Origin: Flavobacteriales bacterium
GTDB lineage: Bacteria; Bacteroidota; Bacteroidia; UBA10329
Assembly (NCBI GenBank): GCA_003456455.1
Contig: DMRV01000097.1
Coordinates: 516 to 9,742 of the forward strand
DNA: 9,227 bases
Reading direction: 5' to 3'
A model generated the notes under the pieces. The model was given only the letters and a program-made list of their open reading frames with translations, searched no databases and was not told the DNA's origin. The stretch's first letter is position 1. The number at the start of each line of letters is the position of its first letter. Shown here one piece after another: positions 1-5,457 of this stretch. A program made the translations under genes and the position numbers.

Positions 1-83
1 GCAAACCAATCGCGGTTATTGTTTTTCTCCAAGTCGTTTAGAAACTTGAAAACAGAACCGTCTAGGTGTGTCACTTTTGCCAT
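1..83 (-). CDS. DUF2461 protein, N-terminal 27 codons (runs off left edge)
   Basis: The reverse complement begins with ATG at 83 and stays open to the window edge, reading MAKVTHLDGSVFKFLNDLEK and then NNNRDWFA. This is the N-terminus of the DUF2461 (TIGR02453-type) family, whose function is unknown. It matches the complete DUF2461 gene at 8088-8774 with 6 differences in 83 bases. Two differences are synonymous, three lie in one codon (Gly9 here, Lys9 there) and one gives Asn16 instead of Lys16. Similarity fades within about 10-15 bases upstream of the ATG, so the duplicated unit covers the gene but not its promoter. Whether this copy is intact cannot be judged because the rest lies outside the window. 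Identification is firm; completeness is unknown. Confidence 0.85.
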   Translation of the reverse strand, partial: MAKVTHLDGSVFKFLNDLEKNNNRDWF

Positions 84-160
84 GCTAGTTTTTCATCAGT
101 TGCTCTATTTCTAAGAACAACCAAACTAACACCTAAAACTGAAAAACTGTTTTAACCCGA

Positions 161-412
161 TTAATTCTTCTCGCTCGATCTTTTTACTTCTTCCACCAAA
201 TTTTCCCAATTCGATTTCTGTGCGTCAAAGTCTTTAGAGCATGAGCCGCTGGCAAAGAAAAGCTCTGTAGTGCTCTCTTCGTGATTTTCCATAATCAGCA
301 CTTTTTCCGAATAATGGGATCCATCTCTACTGTAGTCTATCTGCAGGTAATAATTGCCGTACACCATGCCTACATAGCCATCGGATTTTTCATCCTTTGT
401 GTCTAATACCAA
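161..412 (-). CDS. hypothetical short protein, possibly a 3' gene remnant
   Basis: The frame is open from just after a TAG at 449-451 down to TAA at 161-163. No ATG occurs until 367 (68 residues); a TTG at 412 would give 83 residues. The sequence alternates beta-like stretches (YGNYYLQIDYS, KVLIMENHEE, TELFFASGSC) and ends in a charged helix (NWENLVEEVKRSSEKN), as the C-terminus of a secreted or lipoprotein domain might. Residues encoded upstream of the TTG (EWNPKAEAR) also look protein-like, which argues that the true start is missing. The frame begins within 20 bases of the neighbour's stop at 468, leaving no room for a promoter or signal peptide. I do not recognise a family. It may be a decayed gene end or a small real gene translated from 412 or 367. 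Confidence 0.4.
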   Translation of the reverse strand: MVLDTKDEKSDGYVGMVYGNYYLQIDYSRDGSHYSEKVLIMENHEESTTELFFASGSCSKDFDAQKSNWENLVEEVKRSSEKN

Positions 413-467
413 ACGTGCTTCCGCTTTCGGATTCCACTCAGCTGCACCCTAATTATTCACAAGCGCA

Positions 468-2864
468 TCAGTTTCTAATCAATTTTTTGGAAGCAATTCT
501 TTCTTTTCCGGCCATAACGCGCAGTACATACACGCTTTCCAAGGCAGTTTTGTTTGTTCCAACAAGCCAACGCCCGAAAACGGTATTGTTACCCGATTTA
601 ATTTGAATTGGCTGGCGGTAAACTTCCTTGCCCTGTAGATTCAGAATTTCAACTCTTCCTTCTCCTTCGTACTCAGATTTCCAGCTAACGATGTAATTGA
701 CAGAATTGATAAACGGATTTGGATAGACTGTAACTTCCACATCTTCTGCTTCCGCTGATATTGGCATTTCGTAAAGCACTTTGAAGGATACAGAACTATC
801 TGGTGATACATGCAAATGCAGATGTTTGCTAATTGGTTGAATATGTCCGCTTTCCCATTCAACGTAAGCCTCTTCAGCATCAACAAGTTCCATTCTAATG
901 GATTGAACCGAAGGCTGAAAATTGTGAAGGTCAATCTCTAAAAAGTCTGTTCGGTTTTTAACTCTGATGGCCGTATCTCTCGGGTCAGCTTGCCAACGAA
1001 CTTTATTGAGTGGAAAAAAGAATGGTGTTCCGGGATCTCCCGTAATCATACTATACAAGGCATTTACGTTTGGCGTTTCGTAATCCTTTCCTGGTAGCGT
1101 GCCCAAATATTCTTTATTGAATTTATCAACGCGGTCGGTAAACCTTACCTCTTCCATAAACATCATGCGGTTATACCCGAATGCTCGTGTCTGTCTATCT
1201 AGATAATTCTCCAACTCCGTAAAATCATCATTCGCAACCCATTTGTGATAATCGCTGTATTGTGAGGGAATATCTACGTTGAGCGGTTTGCCAATGGCGG
1301 CCAACTTTTCAATGGCTTCAACAATATTCTTACCTGCTTTCTTGGCGGCCCAACCAATTGTTCCTTCAGTAGATGTATCTGAATAAACACCTGCCAATTG
1401 ATCCATTCGAATAGAAGCCATTTCTTCCAAAACCTGTTTGTAACGTACATCATCCGTTACTGCATAAGCTTGTGCCATAGTAGTGAATAGCGATTCCATG
1501 TACCTCGGAAACGCATATGTACCGCGGTTAGCGCCACTTTGTGCATCTGGGTTCCACCAATCAAACGAACCTCCGAACTCGCCTGATGGCCATTTCATCG
1601 CTGCTGGCGGAATCCAAGCTGGTTTTCCTTGTCCTTCTGTTGCCGTTACTGCGTAAATCCCATCCAATAATTCAATAATGGATGCGTAGTCCAAATCGGC
1701 TCCTCTGTGCCAGTTAAGTAAAATAGGTTGGAGCGCTCTAAAATGATAATTGACCTGAAACCCTAGTTCCTCATCAGAAGAAACCTCGTTTGCCGTGAAG
1801 TATGTGCTCTTAAACTGTCTGTGACCTTCGCCATTTATACCACTCCAATTATCTCTGAAAAGTGCGGCTATCTGGTCCACTTTTGACGACCAATCGCCCG
1901 ACTGGTTCATCAGTAGCATCATGGCAAGTGTATCTGAAGAATCTTCTGCGGAATGCTCAACATCAGACTGGATGGATGTGTATCCATCTTTCATACGTTC
2001 TAGGTTCCAAAGACCGTTTGCCAACTTTTTCATGGCGGCATTCACATGGTCAATATCGTAGCCCACGAGAATGGGAATCCAACGTCTCCAAAGTTCTACA
2101 TCATCGCCCCAACCTCCACCAAATTGTCCGTCTGGAGCTTGTCTTTCTGTAATCCAGAAATCGATGATGTCCATCAATTTGTTCAGGACAATTCTTTGCT
2201 GATTTGCCCATTGTGGTGCCTTGCTCTCGTTCAGTTGCGCTACCCACGGAATATCATTTCCTCGGTAAACCTGTAGAATGGGATTATCTGGAAATCGTGC
2301 ATAAGCCACGTCAAGTAAAGCGTTTGCGGAACTGAAATAGAAATCTGCCAATCCGAGCTCAACGGCCGACCAAACTATCATTCGTCCTTTATACATCGCC
2401 CAAATAGGATACAACTCTGAGGTCTCATCTATTTGTTCTGGGTAGTTCTCACTGGGTAATTCAAAACCCTCAGGCAATTGGCTGGTAACATCCAAAGTAC
2501 CAGCCTGTAGAAAATCAAACACACCTTGCGGAAAACTCGTAACTGCGAAAAATCCTCCGAGATATCCTTTCTCCTCTTCTATAGAAGAAGCGAGGTCATC
2601 GTCTGTTGTCCAATACTTCTCTAATCCATTTGCCCAGCGATCAGCAATTTCAACCAGAATATTTGCTTCAGCAGTGTATTGAGGATTAGCTGCAATTTGC
2701 TTTAAGAGTTCGTAGCGCTCTCTTTCGTTACCCGTGGTGCCAGCCGCTTCAACCAGTTCTTCAACAGTCGCACTAGCAGCTAGCAGAGAAGTCGGCTTCA
2801 AATATGGAAGCATCGGGAAATACGCCAACATTTTAGCGTGTGACAGAAATTTCCTTCGCTTCAT
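468..2864 (-). CDS. exported glycan-enzyme-like protein with Tat-like signal and T9SS type A tail
   Basis: This is a 798-residue exported protein. The N-terminus MKRRKFLSHAKM carries an RRxFL motif typical of twin-arginine signals, followed by a weakly hydrophobic stretch to about residue 32. Residues 35-620 are mostly helical and rich in Trp and aromatic residues. Motifs such as GQFGGGWGDDVELWRRW (246-262) and WPSGEFGGSFDWW (425-437) resemble the inner faces of alpha/alpha-toroid polysaccharide lyases and hydrolases. Residues about 620-705 look beta-rich (HLHLHVSPDSSVSFKVLYEM). From about 709 a T9SS type A domain begins (VTVYPNPF) and ends LRVMAGKERIASKKLIRN. The inferred role is a cell-surface or secreted polysaccharide-acting enzyme; I cannot assign a CAZy family or catalytic residues. 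A TATCTTTC octamer at 2904-2911 (minus strand) is a possible -7 box. The ATG at 2864 is supported by the signal that follows directly. Confidence 0.8.
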   Translation of the reverse strand: MKRRKFLSHAKMLAYFPMLPYLKPTSLLAASATVEELVEAAGTTGNERERYELLKQIAANPQYTAEANILVEIADRWANGLEKYWTTDDDLASSIEEEKGYLGGFFAVTSFPQGVFDFLQAGTLDVTSQLPEGFELPSENYPEQIDETSELYPIWAMYKGRMIVWSAVELGLADFYFSSANALLDVAYARFPDNPILQVYRGNDIPWVAQLNESKAPQWANQQRIVLNKLMDIIDFWITERQAPDGQFGGGWGDDVELWRRWIPILVGYDIDHVNAAMKKLANGLWNLERMKDGYTSIQSDVEHSAEDSSDTLAMMLLMNQSGDWSSKVDQIAALFRDNWSGINGEGHRQFKSTYFTANEVSSDEELGFQVNYHFRALQPILLNWHRGADLDYASIIELLDGIYAVTATEGQGKPAWIPPAAMKWPSGEFGGSFDWWNPDAQSGANRGTYAFPRYMESLFTTMAQAYAVTDDVRYKQVLEEMASIRMDQLAGVYSDTSTEGTIGWAAKKAGKNIVEAIEKLAAIGKPLNVDIPSQYSDYHKWVANDDFTELENYLDRQTRAFGYNRMMFMEEVRFTDRVDKFNKEYLGTLPGKDYETPNVNALYSMITGDPGTPFFFPLNKVRWQADPRDTAIRVKNRTDFLEIDLHNFQPSVQSIRMELVDAEEAYVEWESGHIQPISKHLHLHVSPDSSVSFKVLYEMPISAEAEDVEVTVYPNPFINSVNYIVSWKSEYEGEGRVEILNLQGKEVYRQPIQIKSGNNTVFGRWLVGTNKTALESVYVLRVMAGKERIASKKLIRN

Positions 2865-2942
2865 AATCTAGAATCTGATGCTTGGTTCAGCAGTTTTGAA
2901 TGTGAAAGATAATGGAACTCAGATACTATTCGTTAAGCTGGT

Positions 2943-3389
2943 TTACACTCTACTGTTTTTAAAGTGAGCGTAAAAGCTAAGTATGATGGCAGAAGCTGAC
3001 ACCAAGGTCATTATTGTACCCGGCACAAACTTTACGAATCCGCCAAGATCTAAGAACAGGAAATAACCCAAATCGGCTAGGCCGCCTACTATGGCTGCTA
3101 AGAAGATGGCGTTTTTGTTGCCTTTCCAAACAAAAAATGCGCTTATAAAAGTGACTAGACCAACCCAAAATAGATTAAAGCCATGCTGGGCTATAATGGC
3201 ACTTGCCGCAGCTGGATATTCCATTTGAACAGACGCTGGTTCAACAGCATCTGCTATGCCAGCAATGGCCATGGAAATGTCTCCAGAGAAGTGACCGTTT
3301 AGCGTTAGCGCCCCTGCAAGTATGTGTACAAGGCCCCAAACTATCCATAGTGCAGCCGATACTTTAAAAAATATAGATGTGTTTTTCAT
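2943..3389 (-). CDS. four-helix integral membrane protein
   Basis: This 148-residue protein has four predicted membrane helices at roughly residues 7-30, 70-89, 94-113 and 121-141. A soluble loop of about 40 residues (31-69) separates helices 1 and 2. Motifs include WIVWGLVHILAGALT at the first helix and HGFNLFWVGLVTF at the second. Small four-helix proteins of this look occur widely in Bacteroidota as unnamed inner-membrane proteins and recall the DoxX/DUF4345 fold, but I cannot name the family. It begins 21 bases after the stop of the DoxX-like gene, so the two are very probably co-transcribed from the promoter at about 3822-3865. Start ATG 3387-3389; no clear Shine-Dalgarno, as is usual in this phylum. 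Function unknown. Confidence 0.8.
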   Translation of the reverse strand: MKNTSIFFKVSAALWIVWGLVHILAGALTLNGHFSGDISMAIAGIADAVEPASVQMEYPAAASAIIAQHGFNLFWVGLVTFISAFFVWKGNKNAIFLAAIVGGLADLGYFLFLDLGGFVKFVPGTIMTLVSASAIILSFYAHFKNSRV

Positions 3390-3410
3390 GATGGTTTTTT
3401 TTGATGTGAA

Positions 3411-3821
3411 TTATGAAAATGGAACGAGTACGAATCTTCCGTATGCTACTGCAAAAGCAATAAGCATGATAAGGATGTTTGGTACTATCGCACCGATGCC
3501 ATCGTTTCTTTTTACGTGTAATGCAAGGGCGCCAAGCATGGTTAGGATAACCCCAACCGCAGCAATAGGAGTAAGTATGGGTAGAATGCCCAAAGCGTGT
3601 GGTAGAATCAATCCTAAAGCAGCAAGCACCTCCACCAGACCAATCAGTTTCATTTGTGTTTCAGAAACATCTTCGGCCCAGTCCATTCTGCCGTTACCTT
3701 TTTTAATCAGCCCAGCAGTGTTGTTGGTAAGCTTTAGCATGCCTGGCATAAACATCATAAAAGCAAGTAATCCTTGTAGTACCCAAAATAGCGTATCCAT
3801 AGTTGTGTTTTTTAGTTTCAT
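3411..3821 (-). CDS. DoxX-like membrane protein
   Basis: This is a 136-residue four-helix membrane protein of the DoxX/DoxX_2 type. Helices are predicted at about residues 9-29, 56-73, 79-101 and 109-131 (numbering from ATG 3821). The GLVEVLAALGLILP segment after the first loop is the characteristic DoxX pattern, and FMPGMLKL closes helix 1. DoxX-family proteins sit in the inner membrane and have been linked variously to quinone or thiol redox chemistry, but no specific reaction can be read from this sequence. Starts are possible at TTG 3824, ATG 3821 and ATG 3800 (MDTLFWVL). The -7-like box at 3822-3829 would place the transcript start near 3818 and so favour 3800. The gene follows a Crp/Fnr regulator by about 50 bases that contain a perfect 14-bp palindrome, and it precedes another four-helix protein. 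Confidence 0.85.
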   Translation of the reverse strand: MKLKNTTMDTLFWVLQGLLAFMMFMPGMLKLTNNTAGLIKKGNGRMDWAEDVSETQMKLIGLVEVLAALGLILPHALGILPILTPIAAVGVILTMLGALALHVKRNDGIGAIVPNILIMLIAFAVAYGRFVLVPFS

Positions 3822-3829
3822 CAAAGGTG
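3822..3829 (-). promoter_or_regulatory. possible -7 promoter box for doxX-like gene
   Basis: The minus strand reads CACCTTTG, one mismatch from the Bacteroidota -7 consensus TAnnTTTG. A transcript starting about 4 bases downstream (near 3818) would put the centre of the 3852-3865 palindrome about 40-41 bases upstream, the usual class II position for Crp/Fnr activators. No good -33 element is visible, as expected for an activator-dependent promoter. This is inference from motif and spacing only. Confidence 0.35.
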
Positions 3830-3851
3830 AAACACACGCAACAGTGGTGCA

Positions 3852-3865
3852 TTAATCTAGATTAA
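3852..3865. promoter_or_regulatory. FNR/Crp-type palindromic operator upstream of doxX
   Basis: TTAATCTAGATTAA is a perfect 14-bp palindrome with two 5-bp half-sites (TTAAT/ATTAA) around a 4-bp spacer. This is the geometry of FNR/Crp family sites (TTGAT-N4-ATCAA). It lies in the 50-base gap between the Crp/Fnr-type regulator gene and the DoxX-like gene, both on the minus strand. The likely ligand is the neighbouring regulator, which is inferred. Confidence 0.5.
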
Positions 3866-3875
3866 GAAATGCGGC

Positions 3876-4343
3876 TTAGCGATTGGCCAACCACTCGCTT
3901 TTTACTTTGCTTAGCGCTTCTGGGGTAATTCCCAAATAAGAGGCAATCATTCTTTGAGGGACGCGCTGAACAATGTCTGGGTAAGTATTTACAAAGTGCT
4001 CGTAACGTTCTATTGCCGAGGCACTCATGAGCATAATCACTCGCTTTTGAAGTACGCCCAGTCTATTCACCATTTTTTGAAGGTGGGGCTCCGATTCGAT
4101 TTGCTTTTCTTTTACCACAAGCACCGCCTCTTCTAACACATCTATGAATAAGTCGGCAGGTTCGTCTGCTGAGAGGTTGTCTGCCACTATCCATCCCTTT
4201 GGTGCAAACATGAAGATGTGCTCGCGTCCTTTCTCATCAATGGTATAGCTCCGCAATAAACCAGATTCAACCAGATAAACCTTCGTATTCAGGTCTCCTT
4301 TGCGCTGAAGTATTTGGCCTTTGTTTACGGTAATCGAATCCAT
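3876..4343 (-). CDS. Crp/Fnr-family transcriptional regulator (short form)
   Basis: This 155-residue protein has a cyclic-nucleotide-binding-like beta-roll followed by a helix-turn-helix. Residues 1-80 show the family pattern (VNKGQILQRKGDLNTKVYLV, ESGLLRSYTIDEKGREHIF). Residues 85-120 form the dimer helix, and VPQRMIASYLGITPEALSKV (128-147) is a complete HTH ending eight residues before the C-terminus. Typical Bacteroidota relatives are about 185-195 residues, so this one lacks the usual N-terminal helix. The frame stays open upstream to a TAA near 4407, but it contains no ATG, GTG or TTG, so ATG 4343 is the best start. The cAMP-contacting Arg/Ser pair of true CRP is not evident, and the signal sensed is unknown. 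The likely target is the palindrome between this gene and the DoxX-like gene. Confidence 0.88.
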   Translation of the reverse strand: MDSITVNKGQILQRKGDLNTKVYLVESGLLRSYTIDEKGREHIFMFAPKGWIVADNLSADEPADLFIDVLEEAVLVVKEKQIESEPHLQKMVNRLGVLQKRVIMLMSASAIERYEHFVNTYPDIVQRVPQRMIASYLGITPEALSKVKSEWLANR

Positions 4344-4365
4344 GAAAGCTACGTTTTGCAGAAAC

Positions 4366-4393
4366 GAAAAGTAGTGAAAGAATACCGCCCAAA
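4366..4393 (-). promoter_or_regulatory. predicted promoter of the Crp/Fnr regulator
   Basis: On the minus strand, TTTG (4390-4393) and TACTTTTC (4366-4373) are separated by 16 bases. This fits the Bacteroidota -33/-7 arrangement TTTG...TAnnTTTG with one mismatch in the -7 box. The start codon follows 22 bases downstream of the -7 box. The -33 TTTG overlaps the first bases of the REP-like repeat at 4391, so the repeat may have supplied part of this promoter. Motif-level evidence only. Confidence 0.4.
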
Positions 4394-4426
4394 GGGTCAG
4401 GCTTTACGCTGTATCTTTTCTTACCT
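4391..4426. repeat. REP-like element, partial copy A
   Basis: This segment matches 5118-5152 over about 36 columns with two substitutions and two single-base indels. The shared core is AAAGGGTCAGGCTTT, followed by CGCT(G/A)TATCTTTT. It is in direct orientation relative to copy B and lies just beyond the 3' end of the 4421-5020 gene, overlapping its last codons and stop. The GGGCGTT arm of the fuller copy is decayed here (ACCGCCC remains). I recall closely similar elements (GGGTC-GGGCTTTCCGCTATATC type) scattered in Flavobacteriia genomes; this needs a search. Confidence 0.6.
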
Positions 4427-5020
4427 CTCTACATCCGTCATAACACTTATCTCAATGCCCCACACGGCCGCTTCAAAGAACGCGGGAGTATAAGTAAGCT
4501 GTAAATAAACAGACGTTAGCACATTCGCATCATATCCAAATTTCTTGTTGAATGCCGAATGGTCTTTTACAAGAAATAATGCCGAGCCAAATTCCACATC
4601 ATCTTCTGCATGCTTTTCCACCTTAAAGTTAGGTTCGTAAAATGGCCCCAGTCCTTTACTGGTTTCGGCAATGAGTTTCTCAAAAGTTGTGCGTGCTTTT
4701 TTGCCATCAGTTTCCTCGGCCATGTAAGTAATGGTGTAAGAGCGTGTAGTACTCTTATCATTTCCCAAGGTCGGACTTTCAGTGTAACTGCACTTTTCAG
4801 CCGCATCCGGACACAATTCAGGATTAGATCCGTAGTACACCGTTCCGTATGCATCTTTGCTTTCCTCAGCCAAAATCAGTCGGTCATCTCTGGTTTGTAC
4901 TGCTTCTACTAGGCGCGATACATACACATTAAAGTCATAATCTGTAACCGAGAATGTTACCTGAGCTTGAGTAGCCGAAACAGCTAATAACCCAATAGTA
5001 AAGAGCCACAATTTTTTCAT
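4421..5020 (-). CDS. secreted protein of unknown function
   Basis: This 199-residue protein starts with a clear Sec signal peptide, MKKLWLFTIGLLAVSATQAQ, probably cleaved after Ala18 or Ala19, and there is no lipobox Cys. The mature part alternates beta strands and short helices. It contains one Cys pair close together (CPDAAEKC) and an amphipathic segment FEKLIAETSKG. It ends TDVER with no T9SS tail, so a periplasmic location is most likely. I do not recognise a family. Minus-strand TATCTTTC at 5035-5042 may be its -7 box, which leaves a leader of only about ten bases. The gene is bracketed by two direct REP-like copies (4391-4426 and 5118-5152), and the left copy includes its stop codon. 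That suggests either chance insertion beside it or joint movement of a small cassette. Confidence 0.75.
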   Translation of the reverse strand: MKKLWLFTIGLLAVSATQAQVTFSVTDYDFNVYVSRLVEAVQTRDDRLILAEESKDAYGTVYYGSNPELCPDAAEKCSYTESPTLGNDKSTTRSYTITYMAEETDGKKARTTFEKLIAETSKGLGPFYEPNFKVEKHAEDDVEFGSALFLVKDHSAFNKKFGYDANVLTSVYLQLTYTPAFFEAAVWGIEISVMTDVER

Positions 5021-5034
5021 TCAGAAAGTTTAGC

Positions 5035-5042
5035 GAAAGATA
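5035..5042 (-). promoter_or_regulatory. possible -7 box for the 4421-5020 gene
   Basis: The minus strand reads TATCTTTC, one mismatch from TAnnTTTG, 14 bases before the ATG at 5020. The same octamer occurs at 2904-2911 ahead of the 798-residue exported protein. No matching -33 element is obvious. Confidence 0.25.
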
Positions 5043-5100
5043 CAAAGCCAATCAAATTGTGTAAAGTGTCAAGGCATCAGCGATTGACAAACAAAGGCTA

Positions 5101-5173
5101 GAAGGGCGTTCCCCTAAAAAGGGTCAGGCTTTCCGCTATATCTTTTTCTTCCTGGTGCTTAGAAAAAGGATGC
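5101..5173. repeat. REP-like element, fuller copy B with two hairpins
   Basis: The element begins GGGCGTTCCCCT, continues AAAAAGGGTCAGGCTTTCCG and ends with AAAAAGGATGCCGCTG. The first arm can fold as GGGC/GCTT (wobble) around a CCCT/AGGG stem with an AAAA loop (5104-5131). The second folds as ATCTTTTT against AAAAAGGAT (5140-5171) with one G.T pair and a loop of about 16 bases. Positions 5118-5152 match copy A at 4391-4426. Such two-hairpin units resemble REP elements spread by TnpA-REP (RAYT) proteins; no such gene lies in the window. The assignment to a Bacteroidota REP family is from memory. Confidence 0.6.
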
Positions 5174-5175
5174 CG

Positions 5176-5343
5176 CTGCAACTACGTAGTAATCATGAAA
5201 GACCTATTGAAATCAATTGTGGCGTTGAGTAATCCTTAGCGCAAGGGCGATCTGCAACCACATAGGACTCATGAAACGGACGTTCAACGGAGCTAAATAC
5301 TAATGAAAATCAATTGGCAAATTCAATAATCCCTATCGCAAAG
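5176..5343. repeat. diverged tandem duplication (two units)
   Basis: Two direct units follow the REP-like element. The first blocks, 5176-5200 and 5252-5274 (CTGCAAC..AC.TAG.A.TCATGAAA), agree at 21 of 25 aligned positions. The second blocks, about 5209-5246 and 5306-5343, share AATCAATTG and then TAATCC.TA.CGCAA.G, about 27 of 38 positions. The second unit carries roughly 20 extra bases between its blocks. CTACGTAG (5182-5189) in unit 1 is an 8-bp palindrome. There is no coding frame. Together with the adjacent element it may be one decayed compound repeat. Confidence 0.55.
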
Positions 5344-5429
5344 TTGCATCAAATACATTGGGTATTGATCATGGTGAGAGATTCAAGTTTGGTGTATTGG
5401 CTAGGACAATGGTTTTCGGTACATTGATC

Positions 5430-5437
5430 TAGCTTTG
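5430..5437 (+). promoter_or_regulatory. -7 box of the esterase gene
   Basis: TAGCTTTG is a full match to the Bacteroidota -7 consensus TAnnTTTG and ends 20 bases before the ATG at 5458. No convincing TTTG -33 element lies 17-23 bases upstream (the area reads CAATGGTTTTCGG), so strength is uncertain or an activator may be needed. The start codon has no Shine-Dalgarno, only ACTACCATC before it. Confidence 0.5.
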
Positions 5438-5457
5438 AATCTTTCTAAACTACCATC

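Larger units (their letters stand above)
5021..5457. other. 437-bp divergent intergenic region
   Basis: This gap between the divergent genes at 5020 (minus) and 5458 (plus) contains no open frame I would call a gene. From left to right it holds the minus-strand promoter area (5021-5060), a REP-like element with two possible hairpins (5101-5173), a diverged tandem duplication (5176-5343), and about 110 AT-rich bases ending in the promoter of the esterase gene. Within the last part, AGATTCAAG (5379-5387) and CTTTGAATCT (5433-5442) form an imperfect inverted repeat flanking the promoter. That could be an operator but is short enough to be chance. Confidence 0.7.

Noticed and set aside
98..145. 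Rho-independent terminator between the 161-412 frame and the left DUF2461 gene
   Set aside because: The only inverted repeat, TAAAAC/GTTTTA with a 9-base loop, is entirely A/T-rich and has no GC-rich stem or T-tract, so a terminator call is not supported.
2868..2878. TCTAGA-centred motif upstream of the 798-residue protein as a second copy of the doxX palindrome
   Set aside because: Only 10 of 14 positions match and the outer half-site is lost. Three TCTAGA hexamers in a window of this size are close to chance expectation.
3322..3855. Plus-strand open frame of 177 codons opposite the two membrane-protein genes
   Set aside because: It covers two well-supported minus-strand genes and their intergenic gap, and its translation shows no family pattern; it is an antisense shadow of low-complexity membrane coding sequence.
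5101..5343. CRISPR array in the large intergenic region
   Set aside because: There are only two diverged repeat units with no regular spacer length and no cas genes; the hairpins fit a REP-like element better.
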